Part shown: in pieces, positions 6,423-14,770 of the stretch
How the letters are laid out: every line of letters starts with the position of its first letter
Position numbering within the stretch: position 1 is the first letter of the stretch
Notes under the pieces: generated by a model
Database searches by the model: none
The model's input: only the letters and a program-made list of their open reading frames with translations
Told to the model about the DNA's origin: nothing
Made by a program: the position numbers and the translations under genes
Assembly: GCA_020440605.1 (NCBI GenBank)
Contig: JAGRNT010000018.1
Location: 1 to 64,000 of the forward strand
Direction: 5' to 3'
DNA from: a bacterium
GTDB taxonomy: Bacteria; 4484-113; JAFGCY01
Length of the DNA stretch: 64,000 bases

Positions 6423-8885
6423 TCACAGTCCCTTCAGGCGTGGATCAAGGTGCCTGAAGAGTACATAAAGTCTTGCGAACTCAGTGTCAGGAAAAGAGTT
6501 GTAGTTGGAGACTGTTGCAGCTATGTATGTTCTTCCAAAGCTGTCAGCTGCTGTTGCCTGGCTACCATAATTCGCAGAATCATTCCCTTCTTCCATTGGC
6601 AACACTATTTCTGAATAGTAGCTTGATCCGGAATAGATCCGATTCTCAAGATATTTATTGCCAATGCCGATGTGCTTGATTTGCACTTCCGTTCCTCCAA
6701 TGCCGTCACAGAGGTTGTAAACGACAGGTGCGACATCGTATTCTGGTTCGTCAGTCAGCAGTTCCATTTCTGCTATCCCATTCCTGAAAATGATGAGCGC
6801 TCGTACATCTGGCACTTCCAGATAATTAGTTTCGGTACTAATAAAGGATGTCCCATCTAGCGAAGTGAAAGTTGTTTCCAGCCTGTAGTTCCCCTCCAGC
6901 TCCACCTGTCCGCCATCCAGGCTGAAGGGGGCTCCCAGGCCCGCTCCCGCAGTCAACAGTGCTGCGGGTATTCCGGCTGGCAGGCCATCCGCATTGTCAA
7001 ACAGGGCCAGCACCTCGCCATCAGGCATCACCAGTAGACGGCGCGGTTCGAAGAATGTCTCAGCAGTGTCATATCCCGTGTATTCAACCTGCCAGTCACC
7101 ATTCAGGGTATGCAGGATATGGAAGCGAAAATGGATGAACCCGCCGCCGATACTCCCCATGTCATCCTGCGTTTCAATCAGGATTGAAGCAGTTCGTCCA
7201 TTGGGCAATACTTTGGTATCCAGTACCGAAAGTGTGTGCCTGAACACCTCACCTTCTGGCTCTTTCAGCCCATCAACCCGTACACAGTCCCAGGTGGAAG
7301 GACCTGTCTCGGTGCAACGCCAGACAAAATCCGGAACTGCAACTCCTGCAGGGGACTCTTCCCTTCTTTCAAGCAGCAAAGTTACCTTGGCACCTGCATC
7401 CTGGCAAATTGCCTTCACTCTGCCTGTCACGGATATGTTGCCTGCCAACTGCGCACCAATGTTGGATACCGGAACCTTTTCATAGTTCCAGCTTCCATCT
7501 GCCGAGCGACGCGCAAAGTAGATCCCGCTTTCCAGCAGGCCCTCGGTTGCTCCGGAATCCGTGTAGCCCGCCACAACGATCTCATCCGTCGCCGGGTCTA
7601 TGGACATCGCCTCTATCTCAATCGGCAGCTTGTAGTCCGCCAGCGAGGCATTGAGCACATCATAGTCCCAGCCCGAAATGCCCAGTTGCTGGGAAGCTGG
7701 GTTGGAGGTAGCTGACAGATCGTCAACTGCCCTGACAACTGGCTCGAAGTAGTCATCGCTGCCCTGCCTGTAGGTCGCCTTGACCACTCCAGGCTTCACT
7801 TCCTCGAAGCTGTCCACCGTGCCGTCGCTGCTTGCCTCCGGCAGGGGATCCGTGCTCAGCCAGTCGGTGATGCCGTCGCCATCGAAGTCCCATTCGAATG
7901 CTGCGATGCTGCCATCCGGGTCATAACTGGCCGAGGCATCCAGCGTGATCTCGGCAGGCGCTCCGGCGAAGTCCGGTGTGACCGTCAGGCTGGCAACCGG
8001 GGAGCTGTTCACTGTTCCCGTGTCGAGGTCGATGCTGACAATGCCGCTGGCCGGTCCCTGCTGCTGGGACTGCAGGTCATAGGGGGCAACGTAGTAGAGG
8101 TAGATGCCGCTGGCGCTTGCGTTGTCATCCTCGAAGTCATATAGCACCGGAGCGTTGCCCGGAGCTGATGGGTGGTCAACGCTGAGGCCGTCGGATGTGC
8201 CTGCCTTGCCGGGGAGCATCGTGAACTCACTCTCACCCGGAGCCTGGCGATAGATGCGGTAGCCGGATAGCGCCTCCTGCCAGTGGACGGCGATCGGAGT
8301 AATGTCCGCCTGGGTCAGCAGGCCATTTCTGTCACCATCAATCCGCGCCAGCCGCCAGTTGGCAGCCGGGCTGCCTGATGCAGGCGGTGTCTCCCCGCCG
8401 TCGTCATTCGGATCGCCAGTTGGCCATGAAGCGAAGCCGCCGTGCAAAGTCTTGTCGTCATATGCCACCGTGCTGTTCAGCTCCCGGCCCAGGGGCGTGA
8501 GGTCGGAAACGTTTACCTGCCCGTTCTGGTCATAGTCCCCGATCAGCACTTCGCTCCAGTTGATGGAAACTCCCGTCGGCGGATCGCCCCCCGGACCATC
8601 CGGGTCAATCAGCGCGAGGTCGAGATCGAAGACGCGGTTGGCATCGCCGGTGGCAACCTCTGATGTGGTCTTCGCGTGGTCCTTGCCGAGCCGGGCGAGT
8701 TCGGACATGAGGAAGTCGTGGAGTTGGTCGTATGGAGGGCTCGCGTCCCTGCGAGCATCTTCACTGCCAGCCTGCGGCCAGGGACGGCCGCCCTCCACGC
8801 TACCACCCCTGCAGCCCGCCAGCAGGAATGCAGGCAGCAATGCGCTGATCAGCGATACCCGGCAGATTGTGTCTGCATATCTCAC
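6423..8885 (-). CDS. Lipoprotein with dockerin-like calcium loops and a PKD domain
   Basis: An 820-residue protein with a lipoprotein signal (ALLPAFLLAGC, Cys about 24). Residues about 112-205 carry two dockerin/EF-hand-like loops: GDYDQNGQVNVSDLTPLGRE and DGDRNGLLTQADITPIAVHW. A short fibronectin-like segment follows (GYRIYRQAPGESEFTML), then one PKD domain (ASYDPDGSIAAFEWDFDGDG). The remaining 400 residues are beta-rich, with recurring lines such as DPATDEIVVAGYTDSG, and are probably a propeller or repeat domain. The same dockerin spelling (NxSDLTPLG) recurs in the protein at 38172-40727. Start is GTG at 8885 by the signal peptide. Likely surface-exposed; ligand unknown. Confidence 0.8.
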   Translation of the reverse strand: MRYADTICRVSLISALLPAFLLAGCRGGSVEGGRPWPQAGSEDARRDASPPYDQLHDFLMSELARLGKDHAKTTSEVATGDANRVFDLDLALIDPDGPGGDPPTGVSINWSEVLIGDYDQNGQVNVSDLTPLGRELNSTVAYDDKTLHGGFASWPTGDPNDDGGETPPASGSPAANWRLARIDGDRNGLLTQADITPIAVHWQEALSGYRIYRQAPGESEFTMLPGKAGTSDGLSVDHPSAPGNAPVLYDFEDDNASASGIYLYYVAPYDLQSQQQGPASGIVSIDLDTGTVNSSPVASLTVTPDFAGAPAEITLDASASYDPDGSIAAFEWDFDGDGITDWLSTDPLPEASSDGTVDSFEEVKPGVVKATYRQGSDDYFEPVVRAVDDLSATSNPASQQLGISGWDYDVLNASLADYKLPIEIEAMSIDPATDEIVVAGYTDSGATEGLLESGIYFARRSADGSWNYEKVPVSNIGAQLAGNISVTGRVKAICQDAGAKVTLLLERREESPAGVAVPDFVWRCTETGPSTWDCVRVDGLKEPEGEVFRHTLSVLDTKVLPNGRTASILIETQDDMGSIGGGFIHFRFHILHTLNGDWQVEYTGYDTAETFFEPRRLLVMPDGEVLALFDNADGLPAGIPAALLTAGAGLGAPFSLDGGQVELEGNYRLETTFTSLDGTSFISTETNYLEVPDVRALIIFRNGIAEMELLTDEPEYDVAPVVYNLCDGIGGTEVQIKHIGIGNKYLENRIYSGSSYYSEIVLPMEEGNDSANYGSQATAADSFGRTYIAATVSNYNSFPDTEFARLYVLFRHLDPRLKGL

Positions 8886-9494
8886 CCTGACTTGAGTTTA
8901 CCGGCAGCCGACCGGAATGGACAGGAACAAAGGTGATGCAGATTGAGGGGGACACATGCAGGGATCAGGGATCTGGGACCGGGGACCGAGGACCGGGGAA
9001 CAGGGATCAGTAGCAGCGGCGCCCTCGCCGCTGGGGAGTGAACAGTGATCAGTGAATAATGATGAATGCTCGGGTGGCGGTGTGCCGGAGCGGAGTGTAG
9101 CTCTTCAGAGCTACAGGGCCCTGTCGGTCTCAGGACCGACACACCGGATTGGCAATCCAGATGCTTGAGAATCACGATCTCACGTGCGGGGCGGCTTGCA
9201 CTGTTGGGATTGCTCGCGTGCTGGCGTCGCGAGGCGACGCCGGTACTTGAGTGGATATGGGAGCTGGTGTTTAGGGAGTAGCGGAGGTCTTGTGCCAGCC
9301 AGGCGCTGGAGGCCCGGTGCCAACCGGGCGACGGTATTGCAGAGCAAGCTTCATCCCAGAAAAGCGGCAAGCGCGCCGCTGCTACCGATTCACTTCCTCC
9401 ACATCCACCACTTCTTTCACTTCCCAAACTATCCGAACTATTCAAACTGCTCGGTGCGAGCTCAATGCTCGCGCTCCATTGGCCAGCAACCCGG
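8886..9494. repeat. Hairpin-rich gene-free spacer (REP-like array)
   Basis: Roughly 600 bp without a supportable gene. It holds six compact perfect palindromes with different stems: GTAGCTCT/AGAGCTAC (9097-9114), TGTCGGTC/GACCGACA (9122-9141), GGCGTCGC/GCGACGCC (9223-9241), CCAGC/GCTGG (9295-9309), GCCCGGT/ACCGGGC (9312-9329) and GCGAGC/GCTCGC (9456-9472). The first 150 bp also contain imperfect tandem words (GGGATC, GGGACC, GTGATCAGTGA). 9253-9284 repeats 6049-6080. Confidence 0.6.
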
Positions 9495-11021
9495 CTAATG
9501 ATCCTTCTGATCTGGCATGTCGTGATCAACCAGCCGCAGATTGGCAGCAAAGTCCCAGTTGCCATCAGTAATGTCGTTGTGGCAAGAAGTGCAGGTCTGC
9601 TCACTGATATCTGTCAATCCAAGCTCATTCAGACCTTCCATTGGCCCCGTCAGCTGATCACCCTGCACCAGCTGCACGTGCAGTTCTCCCGGACCGTGGC
9701 AGGCCTCGCAGGAAACACCTTCAATATGTGAGTCAGTAATCTCCATTCTGTGGCCGGTTGGCTTGCCATAACCTGTTGAATGACAGGGCAGACATAGTGA
9801 GTTCGTAGATGCACGCTGTCGCTGCAGGGTATCCATAGAAGTAGCATGGCGGCTTCCGGCATGGCTCTCGGATTCATCAGCATGGCAGGACATACAACTC
9901 TGCTCCCCAACGAAATCAACGATCTTGTTTCGATCAATTCTGGCAAGCTCACGATCGCGCGCGGCCTGCAATTCCATGAATGTCACTGACACATACCAAC
10001 CCAATTCCTGCAATGTCACATGATCCACGAAACTGCTTGTCATCCTGATGTAGGCAGAATCCAGCAGCGACGGGCCTTCCTTCGCGGAGAACCTGAAATC
10101 TCCACGAACAAGTTCCCGACCCCGGTCCTCACCGGCTGCCAGTTCAATTGCCCGGCCATTTCCACCATCAGTCTGGCTTTCCAGCTGCGACTGCTCCATA
10201 CCAAGCAGGATGTCTATTCCTTCGAGCTCCCGGACCTGCCGTAACTCCTCATCGGAAAGTCCATTCACCATCACTATCACATACTGATCCTGCCTGGCAT
10301 TTGCAAGAACACGGCTTAAGGCTGCTGCGGGGTTTTCAATCATGAAGCCGGATAAAATGTCAGTCCCTTTCCTTACAGGCTCAGCAGTCGTGACACCTGT
10401 AATAAACAGATCCGGGTAGTACCCTTCCTCAGCTTCATAGTAATCAGCAACACCCCAGCTCACTGCACTTGAGATGTTTTCCACATTTGCAGAAACCACT
10501 AATCTGAACTTCTTCGTCAATTCGTACAATTCAGGGGAATCAACTTTGAGTTCATTGACCCCCAGATTGACTACTGCGAGACCGAAATTGTCCATCGCCT
10601 TCACATAAGCCTCAGACTCGGCCAGCTTCATGCTGGAACTGCCATCAATGAAAGAGCCACAGTCCAGCCACAGAACTACCTCAACGCCATTGCTGGGGAT
10701 GCTGGCATTTGCCAGAGTATCCCGCGCGCTCTGATTTAACTTATATCTGGGGTTAGCCTTGGCTAAGCTTTGTTCAAACCCAGCGTCAGCTACAGCTTCC
10801 AGTTCGACCATGTATGGGATGCGTCTCAGTATTCCCCCAAGATTTCCACTTTCACCTTCACTGGGATCAAAACATGCATGGGTATTTGCAGTGAAGACAA
10901 TGGCAATATTCTGGTCTGCATGGGTGAAAGGGCGGAACATGAGCCATAAAATGTAGCCAACGATGGCAACAGGCACAATTGCAATCAAGGCAATTCTGAG
11001 AAGTCCGCTGCTGTTCGTCAT
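9495..11021 (-). CDS. Membrane-anchored 5'-nucleotidase-like phosphoesterase domain fused to a tetraheme cytochrome c
   Basis: 508 residues. A single N-terminal membrane helix (about 9-32, ALIAIVPVAIVGYILWLMF) is followed by about 320 residues resembling the calcineurin-like/5'-nucleotidase fold (IAIVFTANTHACFDPSEGES, VVLWLDCGSFIDG, GLAVVNLGVNELKVDS). A C-terminal region carries four CXXCH heme sites: CMSCH, CLPCH, CEACH and CTSCH. GVSCEACHGPGELH is typical of cytochrome c554-like proteins. Several metal ligands expected in an active phosphoesterase look replaced (no GNHE/D motif), so the first domain may be structural. Expected in the periplasm, in electron transfer. ATG 11021 is preferred over TTG 11036. 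Confidence 0.75.
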   Translation of the reverse strand: MTNSSGLLRIALIAIVPVAIVGYILWLMFRPFTHADQNIAIVFTANTHACFDPSEGESGNLGGILRRIPYMVELEAVADAGFEQSLAKANPRYKLNQSARDTLANASIPSNGVEVVLWLDCGSFIDGSSSMKLAESEAYVKAMDNFGLAVVNLGVNELKVDSPELYELTKKFRLVVSANVENISSAVSWGVADYYEAEEGYYPDLFITGVTTAEPVRKGTDILSGFMIENPAAALSRVLANARQDQYVIVMVNGLSDEELRQVRELEGIDILLGMEQSQLESQTDGGNGRAIELAAGEDRGRELVRGDFRFSAKEGPSLLDSAYIRMTSSFVDHVTLQELGWYVSVTFMELQAARDRELARIDRNKIVDFVGEQSCMSCHADESESHAGSRHATSMDTLQRQRASTNSLCLPCHSTGYGKPTGHRMEITDSHIEGVSCEACHGPGELHVQLVQGDQLTGPMEGLNELGLTDISEQTCTSCHNDITDGNWDFAANLRLVDHDMPDQKDH

Positions 11022-11196
11022 CGTCCAGTCCCGCAAACAATGTTGCCAAGCTTTGGAGGGTTCAGGTTAGAGGCCCGCAAAATTTTCATTCTTGAATTCT
11101 AACTTGAATCGCTTAAGCGGGAATACGCTGTGTAATCACACAATCAGTTTTATCCTGCTTCATATGCGCAAAAGTACATGATTGCGATGCTCCTTC

Positions 11197-11202
11197 TATA
11201 AT
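11197..11202 (+). promoter_or_regulatory. -10 box of a leaderless promoter for the flavoprotein gene
   Basis: TATAAT, 6-nt spacer CCCCGC, then GTG at 11209. This GTG lies exactly in frame with the FAD-binding motif and fixes the start. Confidence 0.62.
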
Positions 11203-11208
11203 CCCCGC

Positions 11209-12354
11209 GTGGGGCTTCCCGATGCACAGATTGTGATTGCCGGCGGTGGGCCGGCCGGTTCGATGTCCGCGGGCCTGCTGGCACGCGCTGGCTTCGATGT
11301 GCTGCTGCTCGAATCCGGCGGGCCTGACAACGACGTGCTGTGCAGCGGCCTGCTCAATCCCGAAGCCCAGGCTGCGCTCGGCGTGACCCCGCCGGCGCAT
11401 GTGCTGCGCGAGCCGACTGCTCCGCTGCTGCAGTACCACGACCGTGACAACTGCGTACGGCTCGAGTACGACCCGCGCTATCTCAACACCAGCCGCCCGG
11501 CCTTTGACGCCTGGCTGCGCGAGGAGGCCCGGGCGCAGGGTGTGCAGGTCCACTACGAGACCCGGGCGAAACGCATCAGCCATGATGACAACGGGATCAG
11601 GCTGGCAACGAGTAGCGGCGAACTGTCCTGCCGTGTGCTGCTGGACTGCACGGGCTGGCGCGCCTTGTCAAGGAAGCAGAGCACGCGCCGTCCGGCCCCG
11701 CATGTGCATGCCTTCCAGGGCACGATCACTGCCGATCTGCCACCCGGCAGCATGTGGGCGATCTTTGACAGCGCACTGACGGACTACTATGCCTGGATCG
11801 TGCCCAAGGGCGGGCAGCGCTTCCTTTTGGGGGCTGGCTACCTGCAGGCCAGTGATGTGACCCGCGACCAGGCAGAGAACCCCTGGGGCAAGCTTCAGCG
11901 CATGCTGGACTACCTCGATGCGCTGGGTTATTCAGTTGATCTGGAGGATGCCAAGCCGTTCGGTTCGCCGATCACCACGCCGACGGACATGCGCCAGCTG
12001 TGGTGGGGCGAGCGTGGGGTGATCCCGGTCGGCGAGGCCAGCGGAATGGTCAGCCCCTCCAGCGGCGACGGGATCAGCTTCTGCCTGCAGGGCGGGATCT
12101 CGATTGCGCAGACCCTGACGCAGTTCCGCAGCGAACTGACCGGTCCGGTCAGTGATGACCTGCACCGGCGTATTCTGCGGCATTACCTGAGCGGGATGGC
12201 CCCGGCGCTGTCCGAACTGCGCTTCAACATCCTCAAGGCCCGCACCGCCGCCGACCCGCTCTGGCGCAATGCCGCGGTGCGCCTGCTGCCGCTGTTCCTG
12301 CGCCGGCCAGTGGCCCGGCTGGACTGGGCCAACGGCGGGATTCAGCAGGCCTGA
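11209..12354 (+). CDS. FAD-dependent oxidoreductase, geranylgeranyl reductase family
   Basis: The 381-residue flavoprotein opens with the dinucleotide-binding motif IVIAGGGPAGSMSAGLLARA (about 8-27). It also has the internal CTGWRALSRK segment and the second FAD motif GVIPVGEASGMVSPSSGDGI (about 278-297), the order found in geranylgeranyl reductases and CbrA-like enzymes. These reduce double bonds in isoprenoid chains, for example of quinones or lipids. LCSGLLNPEAQ corresponds to the family's C-x-G-x-L substrate motif. The start is the GTG at 11209, 6 nt from TATAAT. Downstream neighbours are unknown, so the substrate is open. Confidence 0.8.
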   Translation: MGLPDAQIVIAGGGPAGSMSAGLLARAGFDVLLLESGGPDNDVLCSGLLNPEAQAALGVTPPAHVLREPTAPLLQYHDRDNCVRLEYDPRYLNTSRPAFDAWLREEARAQGVQVHYETRAKRISHDDNGIRLATSSGELSCRVLLDCTGWRALSRKQSTRRPAPHVHAFQGTITADLPPGSMWAIFDSALTDYYAWIVPKGGQRFLLGAGYLQASDVTRDQAENPWGKLQRMLDYLDALGYSVDLEDAKPFGSPITTPTDMRQLWWGERGVIPVGEASGMVSPSSGDGISFCLQGGISIAQTLTQFRSELTGPVSDDLHRRILRHYLSGMAPALSELRFNILKARTAADPLWRNAAVRLLPLFLRRPVARLDWANGGIQQA

Positions 12355-12401
12355 AGTTATAATCAGGCTGCGGTCGCAGACGGCCGCGAGGTGCAGCTGA
12401 C

Positions 12402-12863
12402 ATGATCATCATCCGCTGGCTCACGGGTTTCTTCAAGACCCTGGTCAATCTCTGGGACTGGCAGGAGTGGTCCTACTACACGAAGACGGGCTTTGACCCG
12501 AAGATGCCGGCCAGCCAGCGCTGGGAAGTGCAGGTCAGGGTCTCGGACAAGGTGCCGGAGACCGAGGCCGAGGAGATCATGCCGCTCAAGAACCGCCGCG
12601 TGTTCCTCAAGGACAAGTACGGCCAGGCCGCGGACGAAATGATCTACGGCAGCACCGATGACTATAAGGTTGATGCCGTGATCGAGCAGTATGAGAAGGA
12701 ACTGCGCAGCCGCACCGCCGGCAACTTCCATGCCACGATGATCGTCAACCGCAACCTGGACTACTTCCACAACACACGCCCGCCGGAGGACCCGATGAGC
12801 GAGGCGCTGGATGCCGACCGCAGGTACCGTGAGGAGCAGGCCCGGCGCAACCGGGATCAGTGA
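12402..12863 (+). CDS. Hypothetical protein with amphipathic N-terminus
   Basis: A 153-residue protein I cannot assign. It begins with a hydrophobic/aromatic stretch (MIIIRWLTGFFKTLVNLWDW) that could associate with the membrane. A soluble, charged body follows, ending in a basic-acidic helix (SEALDADRRYREEQARRNRD). GAGGTG lies 9 nt before the ATG. A TATAAT at 12358-12363 predicts a leader of about 32 nt, so this gene, unlike several neighbours, appears leadered. Its promoter starts just past the flavoprotein stop. Confidence 0.6.
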   Translation: MIIIRWLTGFFKTLVNLWDWQEWSYYTKTGFDPKMPASQRWEVQVRVSDKVPETEAEEIMPLKNRRVFLKDKYGQAADEMIYGSTDDYKVDAVIEQYEKELRSRTAGNFHATMIVNRNLDYFHNTRPPEDPMSEALDADRRYREEQARRNRDQ

Positions 12864-12970
12864 AGCGTGAAGCATGAACAGTAAAGAGTGCGGAATCACT
12901 TGCGGTACTGTTCAGAGTCCCATCTTTACTGATTACTGCTTACTGATTACTGTCTACGGTTAACTGACAA

Positions 12971-13528
12971 CTAGCCCTTCTCGCGCGTGATGCGGATGCA
13001 GTCGTCAATCAGGGCCTCGATGAAGTCCTGCAGCAGGTTGCCAACGAGTTCCGGCTTGAAGTCCGCTCCCTCGTCAATCCGCAGGGTCGTGCGTGACAGC
13101 GTGGCCGTCAGGCGGCGCAGGCGGCCGTCGCGGTCCTCACTGCACTTCAGCGCCGCCCGCAGGCGCGGCTCGGTATGCGTGGCCGAGAGCGTGATGATGA
13201 AGTAGCGGTTGAAGGTCCCGACGCCGATGATGGCAACGCCGAGCTGCGCCTCCCAGTCATGGCTCTCCAGCCTCGGCAGGCGGTCCAGCTCGCGGATATA
13301 GCCGGCGATTGTCGAAGGCGGCTGCTCCAGCAGGATCACGCTGTCCAGCCCGCGGGCCTCGGTCAGGCGCTGGTAATGCGCCACGGCATTCTCGACAGCC
13401 TCATCCAGCAGCGGGAGCACCTGGGTCTCCATGAATCCGATGCGCTCACGCAGCTGGGCCGCGGCCTGCTGCTTCTTCGCACGCGCGGCCCTGACCTCCT
13501 GTGCCAGCCTGTCGAGTTCGCTGCCCAT
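12971..13528 (-). CDS. Hypothetical protein with N-terminal coiled coil
   Basis: 185 residues, no family recognised. The first 50 residues (SELDRLAQEVRAARAKKQQA, then AQLRERIGFMETQVLPLLDE) have coiled-coil character. The middle and end are mixed alpha/beta. The ATG at 13528 is fixed by TATAAT with the CTCCCC spacer 6 nt upstream. It is divergent from the TetR gene; the 130 bp between them hold a three-way-junction palindrome (13561-13613). A cytoplasmic role is likely, as no export signal is visible. Confidence 0.6.
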   Translation of the reverse strand: MGSELDRLAQEVRAARAKKQQAAAQLRERIGFMETQVLPLLDEAVENAVAHYQRLTEARGLDSVILLEQPPSTIAGYIRELDRLPRLESHDWEAQLGVAIIGVGTFNRYFIITLSATHTEPRLRAALKCSEDRDGRLRRLTATLSRTTLRIDEGADFKPELVGNLLQDFIEALIDDCIRITREKG

Positions 13529-13534
13529 GGGGAG

Positions 13535-13540
13535 ATTATA
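13535..13540 (-). promoter_or_regulatory. -10 box of a leaderless promoter (CTCCCC spacer)
   Basis: TATAAT followed by CTCCCC and ATG at 13528, identical in layout to the rodA start site. Confidence 0.65.
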
Positions 13541-13560
13541 GAAGGAGCAATGAAGGAGCC

Positions 13561-13613
13561 GGAGGTGCGGCACTTGCTGCCGCACAATTGTGCGACACGA
13601 GTGTCGCACCTCC
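13561..13613. repeat. Three-way-junction palindromic element
   Basis: Two adjacent hairpins, GTGCGGCA-N5-TGCCGCAC and GTGCGACA-N4-TGTCGCAC, are enclosed by an outer GGAG/CTCC stem. The layout resembles the elements at 37763-37809 and 38101-38147 but the sequence differs. It sits between divergent promoters. Confidence 0.55.
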
Positions 13614-13643
13614 TTACAATTGAAACAGAATCGCAGCCGTGGG

Positions 13644-13649
13644 GATAAT
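13644..13649 (+). promoter_or_regulatory. -10 box for the TetR gene
   Basis: GATAAT, 9 nt before the ATG at 13659; predicts a leader of 2-3 nt. Confidence 0.4.
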
Positions 13650-13658
13650 ACTCAGGAT

Positions 13659-14276
13659 ATGGTCCGGGCCACAGCGATGTCGGATGCCGAGAAGCGGGAG
13701 CTGCGCCAGCAGATCCTCGACACGGCCATGCGCATCATGGGGGATGTGGGGGCCCACGGACTGAGCATGCGCCGCCTGGCAACCGAGGTCGGCTTCTCCA
13801 CGATGGTGCTCTACAACTTCTTCCGTGACAAGGAGGAGATCGTGGCGGCGCTGTACCTGCGCGGCTTCACGGAGCTCGGGGAGGAGCTGAAGGCCGTGCG
13901 CCGCTTCAGCGATGCGCGGCGGCACATCGAGGCGCTCGGGCATGCCTACCGCCGCTTCGCGCTGCGCTGCCCGGCCTGCTACCAGCTGATGTTCGGCGCA
14001 CCGGTCAAGGAATTCACGCCGGATCAGGACTGCCTCGAGAAGAGCTACCTCTGCATGGAGGTGCTGACCGCGGCCGTGATCGAGGGCCAGAAGCAGGGCC
14101 TGTTCATCGAGCTGCCGGTGGAGATGCTCGTGCTGCAGCTCTGGAGCGCGGTGCACGGGATGGTCAGCCTGGAGCTGCGCGGCTACTTCGAGACGCGCCA
14201 GGACGCCACCGCTGCATTTGAGATCCGCGTGGAGACAGCGTTGCGCGGCCTGCTGAAGGAAGTCGCCAAGTGTTGA
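13659..14276 (+). CDS. TetR/AcrR-family transcriptional regulator
   Basis: 205 residues. The N-terminus has the TetR helix-turn-helix: ILDTAMRIMGDVGAHGLSMR then RLATEVGFSTMVLYNFFRDK (about residues 16-55). The C-terminal ligand domain (LGHAYRRFALRCPACYQLMF, LWSAVHGMVSLELRG) is of the generic TetR type. TetR proteins are dimeric repressors released by small ligands. The stop codon lies 7 nt inside the next gene, the DoxX-like membrane protein, so the two are translated together. The start follows GATAAT; an ATG 18 nt further in is possible. Confidence 0.85.
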   Translation: MVRATAMSDAEKRELRQQILDTAMRIMGDVGAHGLSMRRLATEVGFSTMVLYNFFRDKEEIVAALYLRGFTELGEELKAVRRFSDARRHIEALGHAYRRFALRCPACYQLMFGAPVKEFTPDQDCLEKSYLCMEVLTAAVIEGQKQGLFIELPVEMLVLQLWSAVHGMVSLELRGYFETRQDATAAFEIRVETALRGLLKEVAKC

Positions 14277-14767
14277 TCGGACTGTTGGCGACTTTGGTCA
14301 GCAGCTTTGTACTGCTATTGATGATTGGAAGAAGCTGGCCCGCAAGCGGATTGTCCGCCCAACGCAGCGGCATGCTGGCCTTGGCACTGCTGTTCCTGAT
14401 AACGGGCAGCGTGCATTTCACCATGACCGAAGGCATGGCAAGGATGATTCCCGCCTTCATGCCTGCGCCACAGCTGATCGTGATTCTCAGCGGAGTGGCG
14501 GAGATTGCACTTGCGGCAGGACTGGCAATCCCGCGAACATCACGCTTGGCCGCGGTGGCCGCCATCCTGTTCCTGCTGGCCGTGCTCCCTGTCAACATAT
14601 ACAGTGCGCTGAATCATGTAGACTTCGGTGGACATGCCGCCGGCCCCAGCTACCTGCTGCTGCGCATCCCCTTCCAGCTGCTGTTGGTCTCGTGGCTCTG
14701 GTGGTTCGGGATCCGCAAAACCCCTGATTCAGCACCTGAGCGGTCCGTACAACTGACAACTGACTAG
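14270..14767 (+). CDS. DoxX-like integral membrane protein
   Basis: A 165-residue membrane protein with about four or five segments. Its pattern FLITGSVHFTMTEGMARMIP, then ILSGVAEIALAAGLAIP and LFLLAVLPVNIYSALNHVDF, is typical of the DoxX-like family often described as quinone- or redox-linked. The GTG start overlaps the TetR gene by 7 nt, implying translational coupling; the regulator may control this protein and its own synthesis. The stop lies 3 nt from the end of convergent gpmI. Function not established. Confidence 0.72.
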   Translation: MLIGLLATLVSSFVLLLMIGRSWPASGLSAQRSGMLALALLFLITGSVHFTMTEGMARMIPAFMPAPQLIVILSGVAEIALAAGLAIPRTSRLAAVAAILFLLAVLPVNIYSALNHVDFGGHAAGPSYLLLRIPFQLLLVSWLWWFGIRKTPDSAPERSVQLTTD

Positions 14768-14770
14768 CCG

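Noticed and set aside
8882..9604. 240-codon ORF on the minus strand in the spacer after the PKD gene
   Set aside because: Low-complexity translation of repeat words and hairpins, overlaps the end of the cytochrome gene, no plausible start signal.
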